Of a stretch of 64,000 bases of DNA, positions 35,114 through 46,229 are shown in pieces. This DNA comes from Utricularia gibba. Its lineage: Eukaryota > Streptophyta > Magnoliopsida > Lamiales > Lentibulariaceae. Position numbers and translations under genes: made by a program. The stretch's first letter is position 1; every line of letters starts with the position of its first letter. The notes under the pieces are model-generated. The model saw nothing but the letters and a program-made list of their open reading frames with translations, did no database searches and was not told the DNA's origin. The stretch lies in NCBI GenBank assembly GCA_002189035.1, contig CM007990.1, forward strand, positions 5,704,001 to 5,768,000, written 5' to 3'.

Positions 35114-35367
35114 TTAGCCCACCATCGGAACCCTAAAAACACGGAGCCCATCATCAACGAAGAGCCAAACACGATTGCAACAGAAATTATCAGGAACGAC
35201 CCGCGAAGGGGGACGATGATGACCGTCACCAACGGATTGTCTTTGACGATAACCTCCCTTGCCTTTCCGGCGGCCTCTCCGACCAGCTCCGGCCACTGGT
35301 ACTTGTACCTCCCTTGGGTGCAGCATTTCCGATCCGCACACAAGCCTTTGCTACACGGCGGATACAT
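35114..35367 (-). pseudogene. Potato inhibitor I (PI-I, family I13) gene with a frameshift
   Basis: From ATG 35367 the frame reads a short Cys-rich start, then YQWPELVGEAAGKAREVIV and NPLVTVIIVP, the N-terminal half of a potato type I serine proteinase inhibitor. After the C5 run (G5 at 35208-35212 on plus) the family sequence continues in another frame: NFCCNRVWLFVDDG and VFRVPMVG, ending at a stop at 35114. In the ATG frame the protein instead runs into an unrelated hydrophobic tail ending at 35059. One missing base in the run explains this. It is either a real loss of function or a sequencing error. These inhibitors block chymotrypsin- and subtilisin-like proteases in wound defence. Confidence 0.82.
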
Positions 35368-35650
35368 TTTTGTATGGAACGAGGAATTCGTCGTGCCGTT
35401 ATATAGCCCATAACTCGATGAATCGCGTTGGATTCTTGGTGCTTTTATGTTCCATTGGAAGATAGTTCCTTTTACTTCTTTCGTAGTGCATGCAATAACA
35501 AGAAGAAAGAAACTTTGATTCAGTTGCTTATTCGGGTATTAGCCATTACGTTTGTGCTGAAATCTTCAGAGATTACGCAGTTAAGCTTAACCGGCCGACC
35601 GGGAGAATTTATACAGCAGTTGAGTTAACTAGGTTAAATGAACTTAATAC

Positions 35651-36359
35651 TTATATCTCACTCAGGGTCTTGATCCTCCGTTCCGGGTTTAGAGGAAACA
35701 GCTGCAATGTCCGCCGTTGATCTTCATCCTCTTCAAGGTGTGGCGCGGATTTGCTGCTGTGTTTCATGAACTCCTGCGGTTCACACTTTCTCTTGCTCAA
35801 GTTTGCCTCTGCTTCTTCCTACGAAATTCGGGATGAGCATGGAATTTATTTACGTGTATACGTGAGACTGTAAAAAAGGTTATCACCTTTGTGAAGTTAC
35901 CGACGTCGTGCTGCAGCTTCTGTTTCAACTTCTGTCGCTCGCGCGCTTTGTGATTCTGAAACCAGTAGAACACGTTTTTACCTTCAATCCTGCCGTACTT
36001 GCTCAGCTCCCGAGCTATGTGCTCTATCTGCTCCGCCGTCGGCGTCCTCATTCCGCCGTGATAAAGCCTTTCCAGGATTCCGATCTGCTCGTGCGTCGGA
36101 TTCCATCGCGTTCCCCCTGAAGAGGCCCAATTCAAAGGCACGATTAGTTTCATTTTGCATGAGCATGCACAAAGATGGGACATACCTGTGGAGGTTCCTT
36201 GTTGGGAAGACTAGTGACCTCTCCCTTTCCCTGCGCCGCGCCCTTCCTGATGAAGCTCTTCATATCGCCGGCTGTTGCGAGACGCCGGAGACGCTTGCAT
36301 CCAACACCGAGAGGGAGTGCCGCCGGGGGTTCATGCTCCCATAGCCTGCCCAGCTTCAT
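35651..36359 (-). CDS. WOX4: WUSCHEL-related homeobox 4 (apparent one-base frameshift at intron 1)
   Basis: Exons 36359-36186, 36116-35887 and 35818-35651. Exon 1 gives [29 protein letters not shown]; exon 2 the homeodomain ([57 protein letters not shown]); exon 3 ends with the WUS box TLQLFPL. The CKRLR and DMKSFIR blocks and the GGMRTP turn point to WOX4, the cambium and procambium regulator downstream of the TDIF-PXY pathway. The strong donor CAG/GTATGT leaves phase 0, but the only acceptor (36117-36118, inside a C5 run on plus) needs phase 1, so the summed exons, 572 nt, are one base short. One extra G would restore the frame. No other AG exists in the 69-nt intron. Confidence 0.85.
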
Positions 36360-38839
36360 GGCTTCAACTTCAATCGGCAACATCATCGAACAGAGGCGAT
36401 CGTGGCATAGAAAGCTGACGGGTAGGAGAAGAAAATGATGAAGGAAGACCAAATGATGAGCTTTTAGTTGACCTGGGAATGCACAAGAGGGGGAATGAAT
36501 GAAGAAGAGTTCGGCATGTATGTACTATAAAGCTGCACAACTCCCAGTAGCTTTTCAATCATGCATATTCATTCATATTGCCCCCCCCCCCCCCCCCCCT
36601 CCCTCAAAAGGCTTCCTTTGTTAATACACAGTCACACAGTTGATCATCGTACGATCTCTGTTTGTTCTTCTGTGTGGTTGGGGTTGGGGACTGATCACCT
36701 ACGAGCTTAAGACCACAGTGCAGAACTACATCGAAAGCCTGAAAAGGGGAGAGTTAAAAGAGACTTCTGATGCCCAGATCTCTATTCTGCACTCAACTAA
36801 TGGTGCAAGTGAGGAAAATTAAAGGAATCCCCAGTTTCACATACTCACATAATCCTTGTATTCAGCACAAAGTTTTCCTGGTTCCATGATGACATGTCCT
36901 GTTTTTGGTTGGTTGCGCCCACGCCATGGAGCTCCTTCGCCTGCCCACTTTTACATCAGAGATTCAAACAAACGAAGCCCTTTCTGCCATCCCCACAAAC
37001 CCCACATCCCGATTCCTTGTTGTTCCCAAGGATTCTCACAGACAAACACGATGAACAACAGTCAAAACAATAATTGCTGTGCGAAAATATTTGCAACACA
37101 TTGAATTCGATAGGAGCCCTGGAACCTGGAAACCCTGCGAAGCAGCCAAGAGAGCAGTGAGGTTCTGTAGCAATTCTCCGGTGGCTCTGGTTTTCACTGC
37201 CTTGAAACGGTAAATAAACCAACCAATGATTACGCCCACGTCCCACGTCAATCTGTCCCCCACCCTTCTCGGAAACTGCAACTCCCAACATTCCCCCGAA
37301 CCGACCCACCTCACCCTCCTTGGAATTCAACGCCGGCTTTTCGGAAATTTACCGATGCCTTAAACTATGGTTTAATCAAGATTTACAGCACTTGGCTCCT
37401 GGACACCGGACCGGACACCCACCTCCGGCCTGCCCTTCCTCATCGCCGTCAAAACGAAGGCCATCCAACAATACCTTTCAATTCGAATTCCATCACGTGG
37501 CAAATCGCGCCACGTGCGTGTCCTCCGGTAAGCATTCCTTGAACTAAGATGTGTAATAAAAGTGAAACCTCGTAGCACCATCATTGCCATTGCCTAGACC
37601 GAGTGCCACCATGAGGGAAGGGTGTGGGTGGCGCTCAACTAATCATTTTTATTCCCTTTGCTTCCCCTCACATTTTTTAATATTTTATTACTATTTATCC
37701 ATTTAATATTATTAATTTTTTAGTCGTACATCTAAATATTTCATTTTAAAAAATAACATTAATAATAAAATATGGTTCTAGTAAATATGTATTTATATAA
37801 TACACACACACACACACAAAAATAGATTTATTGTTTTATTTAAAAATTTGTACCCACCAATCATATATTTTTGTACGGAAACAAAAGTGAGTTATTCTTT
37901 CTTTACACAGTGTTGACTCCGGTCTGGGGGACGACATCCAGATCCAGCTTTTCTGCTTTCTCTTTTCCACTACCGGTTGGCGTGCTTCGCCATGGCTCGA
38001 GATCTGATGTAGGGTTTGGAAAATCAACACACAAATAATAATGCCATCGGTGTGGCGTAGCAGCGTCGCAGTGGCTAGTGATCAGAACCACCACATGGGC
38101 GTGGCGGCGACGGGAGGGTAGTGCCGAGCTTATGTCGATTTAAGTCAGTTAAAAATGTTTTGAATTCCTCATCATGAGCCCAGCGCCACCGCCCTCATCT
38201 TCTCCGGCGTCTTCAAATTTCAAGCCGCCCAGTAACCGGTTCCCCGTAAATTTCTAAACCCCCCGCCGGACCGGTCCGCCGGTAGCGAGCCCACAGATTT
38301 TGGGTTTGGAGAGTGGAAACCCATGTTAGCAACTTGCCCTTCAAATAAAAAAATATTTAACAGATCAGAATCGATTAGAAATATTTCCATATGTATCTTC
38401 TTTAAATAATATATGCATTTATTCATAGAAATATATTAATTTGATACATATTACATAATTAAATTTATATAAAAATATCTATTTAAAAATAAAAAGCTGC
38501 AAAAACTTTTTATTTCTATCTTAACGGATAGTTGATTATAAATTTGCAAGTGTATTGTTAGGGTCCAGCCTAAATAACAGTGAAACCAAAATCCCATATC
38601 GATGTAATAGAATAATAGTATATATAGAGAGACTTTTTGTAATTTTGAACGAATCCTTTTATTGGAATTTACAAGACGTAAAAGCGTAATATTTGGGAAC
38701 TTTGTTTGTTGCACTCAAACGGAAAGGTAGAAAGTAACTGTAACAAACGGAGGACGAGTGACGGTGACTACAGTTTTATACATGCAGCTTAAGCTCAATT
38801 ATGGCGATCTCTGCAGAGACGAGGACCAACCCGATTCTG
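36360..38839. other. Long spacer between WOX4 and the RAP2-type gene
   Basis: It holds the WOX4 upstream region, the C19 run, and mixed sequence from 36640 to 37600 in which I recognise no gene; the frame 36640-36822 (+) ends with a protein-like Lys/Glu stretch, and 36956-37330 (-) is long but featureless. From 37620 to 38800 it is AT-rich, with a CA repeat at 37803-37818. Confidence 0.4.
36581..36599 (+). repeat. C19 homopolymer
   Basis: Nineteen consecutive C residues, about 220 bases upstream of the WOX4 start codon on the plus strand. Such a run is hard to sequence, and its length should not be trusted. Confidence 0.9.
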
Positions 38840-39253
38840 CTAATGATCCTCGGGATCATCTTCCGGGCTCGGGTACTCGTTCAAATCGGGTTTCGGAGCT
38901 GCTCGGGACGGCGGCGTAGAGTAAAGCGCGTCGACCATGGTACCCACTTCGGTGGCCTTCTTCCTTATGGCAGCGGCGGAGAGATCCATCGGAGGGGCGT
39001 CGTCGAGGACGTGTTCCGGGAAATTGAGGCGGGCGGTGGGGCCCCTGAGGTAGAACAAGGCGGTGTCGTAAGCGCGGGCGGCGGCGATGGGAGAGGAGTA
39101 GGAGCCCAGCCAGATGCGGGTCCTCTTGTTGGGTTCCCGGATCTCGGCGACCCATTTTCCCCACTTCCGCATCCGGATGCCGCGGTAGATCTTCCCCGAG
39201 TGGTGCTTCCCTTTCCCGACCGCCGAGCCCGACGGAGGTGAAGCAGATTCCAT
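38840..39253 (-). CDS. AP2/ERF transcription repressor, DREB A-5 (RAP2.9/RAP2.10)-like
   Basis: Intronless, 137 residues from ATG 39253. The AP2 domain reads [20 protein letters not shown], then [19 protein letters not shown] and [13 protein letters not shown]. It is followed by the helix [17 protein letters not shown] and a C-terminal DLNEYP EAR motif, the order of the small A-5 DREB repressors. They bind DRE/GCC-type elements and repress cold and drought genes through TOPLESS. The open frame continues upstream to 39394 through a poly-Pro stretch encoded by a GCC repeat; I prefer the shorter form because the upstream part looks like leader sequence. Confidence 0.9.
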   Translation of the reverse strand: MESASPPSGSAVGKGKHHSGKIYRGIRMRKWGKWVAEIREPNKRTRIWLGSYSSPIAAARAYDTALFYLRGPTARLNFPEHVLDDAPPMDLSAAAIRKKATEVGTMVDALYSTPPSRAAPKPDLNEYPSPEDDPEDH

Positions 39254-40506
39254 GCGAGTGCAGTGAAATTCGGATCTAGGGTTCGACGGCGGCTGCAGCG
39301 GCGGCGGCGGCGGCGGCGGCGGTACCCTTGATCCAAGTAAACCAACCAACCCAACTCGTCGTCTAGTTTTAGTTTTTGATACGCCCATTTCCACAAATAT
39401 AACAAGGAAGCTTCCATTTCAAAGCCACCCTTAATTGTACACTTTTCTTAAACAATTAATAAATCCAACCAATTAACCAATGTTGATAACAAAAATAATA
39501 TATTAAAAGACATATTAATATTTATTTTATTTAAATACACTCCGAATTTATGTTTCACAACAAATCAATAATATTCATAAGAAAAAAAACATTTTTAGAA
39601 AATGTTGGGGATGATGATGCTGACTAAAAGCGTCCAGCTCACCCAAAGATAGGGATGGATATATGCTTAGATAATATTTATTTTAGTTAATTACAAAAAA
39701 TAAATAATATCCCGCCATAATTGACATTAATTCACATGGGCCACCACAACACCATGCAGGCGTGGATAGAACATGAGACCTTGCAATTAAAAATCTGATT
39801 TTGGAATTAAAATTAAAAAATTTACAATCTAATTATAAACATAAATAATTATATTTTATTATTAGATGTAAATTTAAAGACTGGCAGTCTGGCATGAACA
39901 CACGGACTTAATTGGGCCTTTCATGTGAAAACCCATTAACATATATGGGCTGTAAGTAATCCTCCAGCCCACCATAGTGTTTTAGGGTATGGGCCTTGGG
40001 CTAGTTTCATTGGCGAACTAGTAAATTTGCTTGAAATAATTACACGTGGATTAATTAGTTTTTTTAAAAAAAATTATGGATTTAATTTATTCCAATAATT
40101 TTATTTATTTTTAAATAAATTAAAATAATATTTAAAGGTAGATTGATAAAGAGCACGTGGAAGAATCTTGACGAGACGGGGAGTGGAATCTAGGACCCAG
40201 CAATGAGGGTATCTTTCCGTATATTCCAAAACATTGAGTTGTCCACGCCCGCCATCACCACTAGATTCTTTTTTTCGATTTATTTATTTATTTTGTTTAA
40301 ATTTATAGCGATTTTTTTGAACATTCCTTAGTGGGTATTTATTTATTTGTTGTCGGACCTGAAAATCGTTCAAGCCCACCATGGAATTAATTACAACGAT
40401 TTCGAATCCGCTGGCGCCTATAAAAATGCGAGGGCGATCACTGGGAATCTTGCGCCACACATTTTACGACGAAGCGGAGGTTTGGCGGTGAGGTGGCGCT
40501 AGGAGG
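39254..40506. other. AT-rich divergent promoter region
   Basis: This is the upstream region of the RAP2-type gene (-) and of the asparaginase (+). It is mostly AT-rich, with no coding signal. The asparaginase leader begins near 40410, just after a TATAAAA at about 40420. Confidence 0.45.
39296..39321 (+). repeat. GGC trinucleotide repeat
   Basis: About eight GGC units upstream of the RAP2-type start codon (on its sense strand GCC). If translation began at the upstream Met they would encode a poly-Pro run; otherwise they lie in the leader. Confidence 0.8.
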
Positions 40507-41894
40507 ATGGGCGGTTGGGCTATAGCGGTTCATGGAGGCGCCGGTGTGGATCCGAATCTTCCGATGGAGCGACAGGAGGAGGCCAAGAGGCTCCTCACTC
40601 GTTGCTTAAACCTTGGCATTGCCGAACTCTCCTCCTCCGCGTCCGCAATCGACGTCGTCGAAATTATCGTACGCCGTCTCTTAATTTACTGAATTGTATC
40701 TCTAATCGTCACCGAATCGCACGCCGATTTGATCCATGAAAACCTCTTCTTCTCCGTGATTTCCGGATGCGTAGGTTCGGGAGTTGGAAACTGATCCATT
40801 TTTCAATTCCGGCCGTGGATCTGCTCTGACTGAGAAAGGAACGGTCGAGATGGAGGCGAGCATCATGGACGGCCGAGGGAGGAGGTGTGGCGCCGTGTCC
40901 GGGGTGACGCGTGTCAAAAATCCTGTCTCTCTTGCGAGGCTCGTTATGGAAAAATCGCCACACTCTTACCTCGCCTTCTCCGGCGCAGAGGAGTTCGCGA
41001 AACTTCAGGTACAGGACACATCAACAATTGACAATCAACGTAACTGAATCGGAACTGGGACTCAAATTGGTAATATTCAAAATTCCAAGGACCAAAATGG
41101 TAGTATATAGTAAATGGAAACTCGCTAAACACGTGATTTAATTATTATTATTAAAAACACACACATATATATAGAAACAACACATTTGATTTCATATATT
41201 TTTAATTAGCATCTAATCTCAATTATGCCCCCTCTAGGGTGTTGAGATGGCTGATAACAAGTACTTCATCACCGAGGACAATGTCGGCATGCTGCGATTG
41301 GCAAAGGAGGCTAATTCTATTCTGGTGAGCGGCATTTTCTATGAACTGTGTATGATCGACTTCTCCATGGTAACCCAATTCCTTCTCCTTCAGTTCGATT
41401 ACAGAATCCCCACCGTGGGAATCGAGTCTTGCGGCGTGGAGGTGAAATCGCCGGTGATGATGAACGGCCTTCCGATCTCTGCCTACGCGCCAGAGACGGT
41501 TGGCTGCGTCGTGGTCGACAGTCAAGGAAACTGTGCAGCCGCCACATCCACCGGTGGACTCATGAACAAAATGACGGGCAGAATCGGGGACTCGCCGCTG
41601 ATCGGCGCCGGCACCTACGCCTGCGACATCTGCGCCGTGTCCTGCACCGGAGAAGGGGAGGCCATCATCCGAGGTACCCTGGCTCGTGATGTGGCTGCTG
41701 TGATGGAGTACAAGGGGCTTGGCCTCCAGGCTGCAGTAGATTTCGTGATCAAGAACCGGCTCGACGAAGGCAAGGCCGGCCTCATTGCGGTGGCGAGCAA
41801 TGGAGAAGTGGCTTGCGGATTCAATTCTGTGGGCATGTTTAGAGGGTGTGCCACTGAGAAAGGATTCATGGAAGTTGCTATCTGGGAATCCTAG
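40507..41894 (+). CDS. Isoaspartyl peptidase/L-asparaginase (plant type)
   Basis: Four exons: 40507-40668, 40775-41008, 41238-41324 and 41394-41894, giving 327 residues. Blocks include [13 protein letters not shown], the [20 protein letters not shown] stretch, [17 protein letters not shown] and then [20 protein letters not shown]. In that last block the Thr is the nucleophile freed by autocleavage in the Ntn-hydrolase family. STGG and [18 protein letters not shown] form the rest of the active site. The enzyme hydrolyses asparagine and beta-aspartyl dipeptides, releasing ammonia in sink tissue. The size fits the family. Potassium dependence, which separates the two plant subtypes, cannot be decided here. 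Confidence 0.95.
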
Positions 41895-42007
41895 TAGTAA
41901 CCTAACAATGTGCTTGTGCTTCCTAAAACGGTTTCAGATAAATGAGCTTCTTCAGTAACACCATTCCCAAAGGGATTGTGAAATAGCAGCAGCATCATAT
42001 CCCAAGT

Positions 42008-44482
42008 TCAAGCATCCCGAGAAGCAGCCGTCTGTGGTTTGAAGTAACTGTTCGAATGGAAGAACACGGTTTCGTTGCCCTGGAGAAACCTGGATTTCTT
42101 TTGTTAAGGCCACAACACAGGGGGGCTGTATGAGTGTTCACTGAAAAAGATGACCACCAATCTCCTAAGGATTACCTGAGGAAATCCGTGCACCTTTGGT
42201 GGAGCTCCACCAGGGTCTCTGTTTTGGTCTGGATACCGAACAGCAGCTCCGGCATTTTCACTAAGAATCAATGAACTCTCTTTACAAACCACATGGAAAA
42301 GGCTAACGGAGTCAACTAACTGCTCGTCTGTGATGAAGCTTTGAAAAAACCAGACAAAAAATGAGTTACTAATCATCAACAGGTTCGTATGAGCTTGTGC
42401 TTCAAACTTCTCTACTCAACAGCAGCTTATGTGAAGCAAGGAGACAGAGAGAGCCTATACATTTTCTGCTTACCGATCAGTCGTAACAAATGACAGGCAC
42501 CGTACACGGTGGAAGGATGAGAGCAACTAGCAGCCACATCTTCGTATTGTTGGCGTTCTTGTTTGTAGAGAAGGATCATCGGTAGCGCCTTGTCGAAAAG
42601 GGAATGCATTCCATTCACCATCTCTGCAACCCCTTCAGCTATCCTTCATATGCGGTGGAGGAACACTGGAAAGTGGTGAGCTAATGGCAGTCATTTTGAT
42701 ACGAATCTGGAAGCAGAAGATTTGAGTTACCGGCCTTCCTTTTTCACTTGGTGATCTAAATATTTGTTTAGTATCTCCTCAACCGTGGGGGAGCATGGAA
42801 GCCTGAGTAGCTGTAGAAAGGATGGGAAGCTAAAGATGAAGGAACCATACTGTATGTGAAGCAGGTGTTAAATCAGAAGGTCATTATTTACCAGGCCTTG
42901 ATGAGTTATCCAATCACTGTCATCAACCAACTGCGTCTTCAAGGTTGGTGGAATGAGAAAGTTGATAAGTTTATCCGATTGAAACTGCCAATAAAAAGGC
43001 TTGAACTTCACTAAGAGACTGTGAAAACTGGCATATTAAAGAAAAGCATAACTACACAAGAAAACTAGGCTGTTCCCTCTTTCCCTTTTGGCTAATGCCT
43101 CATAGTTATAATGAGTTTTTTTACCTCCTCCATATGGGTTTACAGGCTTGCTCCACTCAAACCAGAAACTTTTTGCTTGAGTAGAGGACGTGCACTTGAT
43201 ACAGGATGGCAGAAAAATATTCTAACACATAGGTCTTTCGAATCTGGAAATTGTAAGTTGAAAATAAGTACAGGATTATACCTTTTCAAAATCTTCATGT
43301 TTGCGCTTCTTGCCTGTGACAGCAACCAAGTCAAGCTTTGGTTCAGGAATATCTCTTGAACCATAGAAATGGATCCAGGAGACATTCACATAAAGCCAGG
43401 TTTCATTGTTTTCATAAGCATCATTTCATTACTAATGAAGTCAATAAATAATGAGGAGGCATTCAGAGTCACTTTAGAAAAGTGATGGCAACAGATTTGT
43501 GGTTATACCCTGCAATTGACGTTGAACCCTTGCCAACTCATGCCTTTTCATTATCTTCATTTGCATATCAATGTTCTCCTCGGTGCGTTTTAACAGTTTG
43601 TCGCCTTCCAGCCATTCATCCCAACTGTTGAAAACCAAAGGAAGAAGAAAATTTCTAGCATTTTATGAAGATGATGATATAAAAGGCTGAACGCATTGCC
43701 AATGCATATTCGGTAAGTCAATAGTTGAAGGAAATGCCCCAGGACTTCCTAAAATCCAGATTCAAACCTAAGACACGGTAATTTTGACAAATGAGAAGAT
43801 TATCTTTCTGTTAAGTCTAACTCTCTAAGCTTATCGATTTCAGACGAACAGGGTAAATGAGGTAGGCTTACTTCTTGTTCCAACCCTGAAAGAAAAACAA
43901 AGGAGCATACAATTAGGAGGATCAGATTCAAAGCCTTTTTTGTTGACTTGAAACTCGACAAAATAATCTTTTTTTTTTTTTGCATATTCTGCCACAGTCA
44001 TGACCGCAATCAGAAACAGATTCTCAGATAGCGTGATCAACATGTGTAGTTAGAATTTTGGGCATCATACTCACAGGATAATGAACAAAGTACCTCCATT
44101 CCCCCTTGCAAAGCTCGGCCTTCTGCACCTGTAAGCAGAGATAAACCTGTAGGAGGCTGAATCAAAAGATAATGCACTAAGCTCGGCAAAACATCAATAA
44201 AGATAATGTATCAGAAGCATCCTTCACCAGGGGAACGACAACGAATCTAAATAAGATCAATGGAAAACGAAGAAAGACGTATGCCCTCCAAAGATCAGAA
44301 GGCAAATTTATAAATTTGCTTGCCTTGGCGTCATAGAGGCAAGTTCCATGAAAAGCAAGCACCTGTTCACCTTCTCTAAAGGAGGCTGAATCAAAAGATA
44401 CAAGCGCCGCAGCGCCGCCTCTGTCTTCAACGTCGGCGATATTCGAAGAAACGTTCATCGCCTTGGGGCTCTCAGACGGCAT
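42008..44482 (-). CDS. MRG: MRG-domain chromodomain protein (MRG1/MRG2-like)
   Basis: Ten minus-strand exons: 44482-44324, 44128-44075, 43885-43872, 43624-43509, 43352-43282, 42984-42892, 42810-42731, 42643-42474, 42260-42176 and 42089-42008, giving 307 residues. The chromo barrel reads FREGEQVLAFHGTCLYDAKV, EWRYFVHYPGWNK, WDEWLEGDKLL. The MRG domain has PPTLKTQLVDDSDWITHQG, LPCSPTVEEILNKYLDH, ALPMILLYKQERQQYED, YGACHLLRL, then MPELL and DFLRFLQGN. Plant MRG proteins read H3K36 methylation and promote flowering with histone acetyltransferases. Exon 3 is only 14 nt long. Intron 1 uses a GC donor (AAG/GCAAGC). Confidence 0.92.
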
Positions 44483-44780
44483 ATTCCGGCGGACTTTGTA
44501 GTTAGTGTACTTCACCTTTTACCGTTTTACCCATTTTTTATTTGCTTTGGCTATTGGCGGATTTTTAATTACGGTTCCGTAAATCACAAAATTACCCCGC
44601 GATTACTCGGTAATTAATTTTCCACCCAACTGAGGAAAGTAAATAATTACAAGGTAAATTAGATCAGCCACCCACTTGAAGATTGTTTCAACGGAGGAAG
44701 AGCCTCTCCTTTGGCCAAGAGATGAAGAAGAGCATGCTTTGTCTAACATATGCAGCTTCTCTTCCTCAGGAGCATCATCC

Positions 44781-45871
44781 TCAGAAGTTCTGATCCATTG
44801 CCTCTGTTTTAACATTAGCGTCAGCCATGTTGGACCTCTAAAACTCAGAGAAGAATCATTAGATGCAAGAGAGCTGAGGTTTCATCTTAAACCAGCTACC
44901 TGCACAGCTGTGGATTGTGTCCTGATCCTGGAATTGATGCTTGTTTCGTGGGTAGAGTTGACAGCTGAACATTTGAGGAGGAGGAGCTTTTGCATTTGAA
45001 CTGGAGCATTCTTCACCTGATTCACCTCGCATCAGTTTTTGCTGCTGCGGAGAAGGATTTTCTTGGGTTAAACTCATGATTTCCTTAGAGAGGGCCAATT
45101 TCAGTTCAGTAGCCACAAAAACACATTCAACAACAAACCTGATGCTGGTGTTTTGATGCTGTCGATGATCCCACCTGGTGGTTTCCTTCATTGTTGAGGT
45201 CAAGTGTCTCGTACAGCTGATCAACGAACAAGGCTTCCATGGCTTTGAGATACAAGATATGTTTCTCATCAGTCCATTCTGAGGGCTTTGCCTCAGCCGC
45301 TTGGTAATGCTGCAGCATGTAAAAGAACGCACTTGTTCAATTATCAAGAGGGTAGGTACTATGCTTGTTCTGAGAGCAATTCCACGTCCACCCTCCTTTG
45401 AAACTCATGTAACAAAACAAGATCGCCCGATGGCAAAGAAAAACGACAAGGACATAGCTCAAAGTTTGAGTCTTTCACACAGAGGGGACAACGGCGGATG
45501 CCCCAGCAGAACAATCCGCCTTATCAAATCTCCCAAAATCCCGATACTATTTTTAAGATGACTCTCAAGTTCTGCAATCGAGATTGCAGATGCTGAAACA
45601 TCACAACCATATGACTACACGCACATTTTCAGCCCATTCTCATAGGAAAACACAAGACGCATGGTCACACCCAGAAGCACAACAAGGATAAATCATTCAT
45701 TATATCAAAGATCTAACCTTGAAAAAACAATCACGAACAAGATCAAAATCTCTAAAAACACGAACTACATTCTACCCATATTTTCGTTTCACAAGAAAAC
45801 CTCACCGTTGAGATGGGCTTCCCTTTCCTCATTTCACAACTTCTCGCGAAGGAATCCGACGAGTCTCCCAT
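44781..45871 (-). CDS. COR27/COR28-like cold- and clock-regulated protein, C-terminus truncated
   Basis: Exons 45871-45806, 45309-45139, 45041-44900 (or from 45044) and 44803-44781 give 133 residues. Exon 2 encodes KPSEWTDEKHILYLKAMEAL followed by FVDQLYETLDL, the block I recall from the COR27/COR28 family. Those small nuclear proteins are induced by cold and light and feed into the clock and photomorphogenesis. Exon 1 (MGDSSDSFARSCEMRKGKP) rests on phase and a GTGAGG donor only. The conserved block near QNF is reached in exon 4 as AMDQNF but is then cut by TGA; the acidic follow-on EDDAPEEEK lies in another frame at once. So this copy is truncated by a frameshift or the sequence has an error. 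Evening elements lie upstream. Confidence 0.7.
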
Positions 45872-46006
45872 ACCCAGAACACAAAATGATATTTTCGTTG
45901 CAATGCGGGGGTCCGCGCTGGTTTAGAGTGCCAGCTCGTAGGCGCTTTTGCGAAAGAAAGTCGGCGGATAATCAATCACGTAGGCCACGGTCAAACTCAA
46001 GAAACC

Positions 46007-46015
46007 AGATATTTT
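46007..46015 (-). promoter_or_regulatory. Evening element upstream of the COR27/28-like gene
   Basis: The minus strand reads AAAATATCT, an exact evening element, 136 bases upstream of the proposed start codon. A shorter AAATATCT lies on plus at 46043-46050. CCA1-type and RVE MYB proteins bind this motif, and Arabidopsis COR27/28 are clock-regulated through it. Confidence 0.6.
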
Positions 46016-46229
46016 GGGGTCCAAGAAATATCAGGTCATACGAAATATCTGTTCTGCCCTGGTCCACCCATCCCCATCTTTCACCATCGACCACTTCACT
46101 TGTGATATTTTATTACACGATATTTTTTTCTCCTCCCCATCGATTTCAATGCACATACGCTGTTGATATTTGTCTTTTTTTATATAAAAAAAATTTAAAA
46201 ATCTGATATTTGTTCAAATTCCTGGTTCT

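Noticed and set aside
35059-35207. Membrane segment at the C-terminus of the inhibitor I frame (FLIISVAIVFGSSLMMG)
   Set aside because: It is the out-of-frame reading of the conserved inhibitor C-terminus, not a real transmembrane helix.
36640-36822. 60-residue plus-strand frame ending in a Lys/Glu stretch
   Set aside because: The tail looks protein-like, but the first third is random and no splice site links it to another exon. Kept only as gap content.
36956-37330. 124-residue minus-strand open frame
   Set aside because: Composition is mixed with no domain, no signal peptide and no homologue I recognise.
42104-42175. SEHSYSPPVLWP ending for the MRG protein
   Set aside because: It would need a 35-nt intron. 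The exon at 42089-42008 restores the MRG-type FLQGNETVFF ending with a normal 86-nt intron.
45661-46206. 181-residue plus-strand open frame
   Set aside because: Overlaps the promoter and exon 1 of the COR27-like gene on the other strand and has no features.
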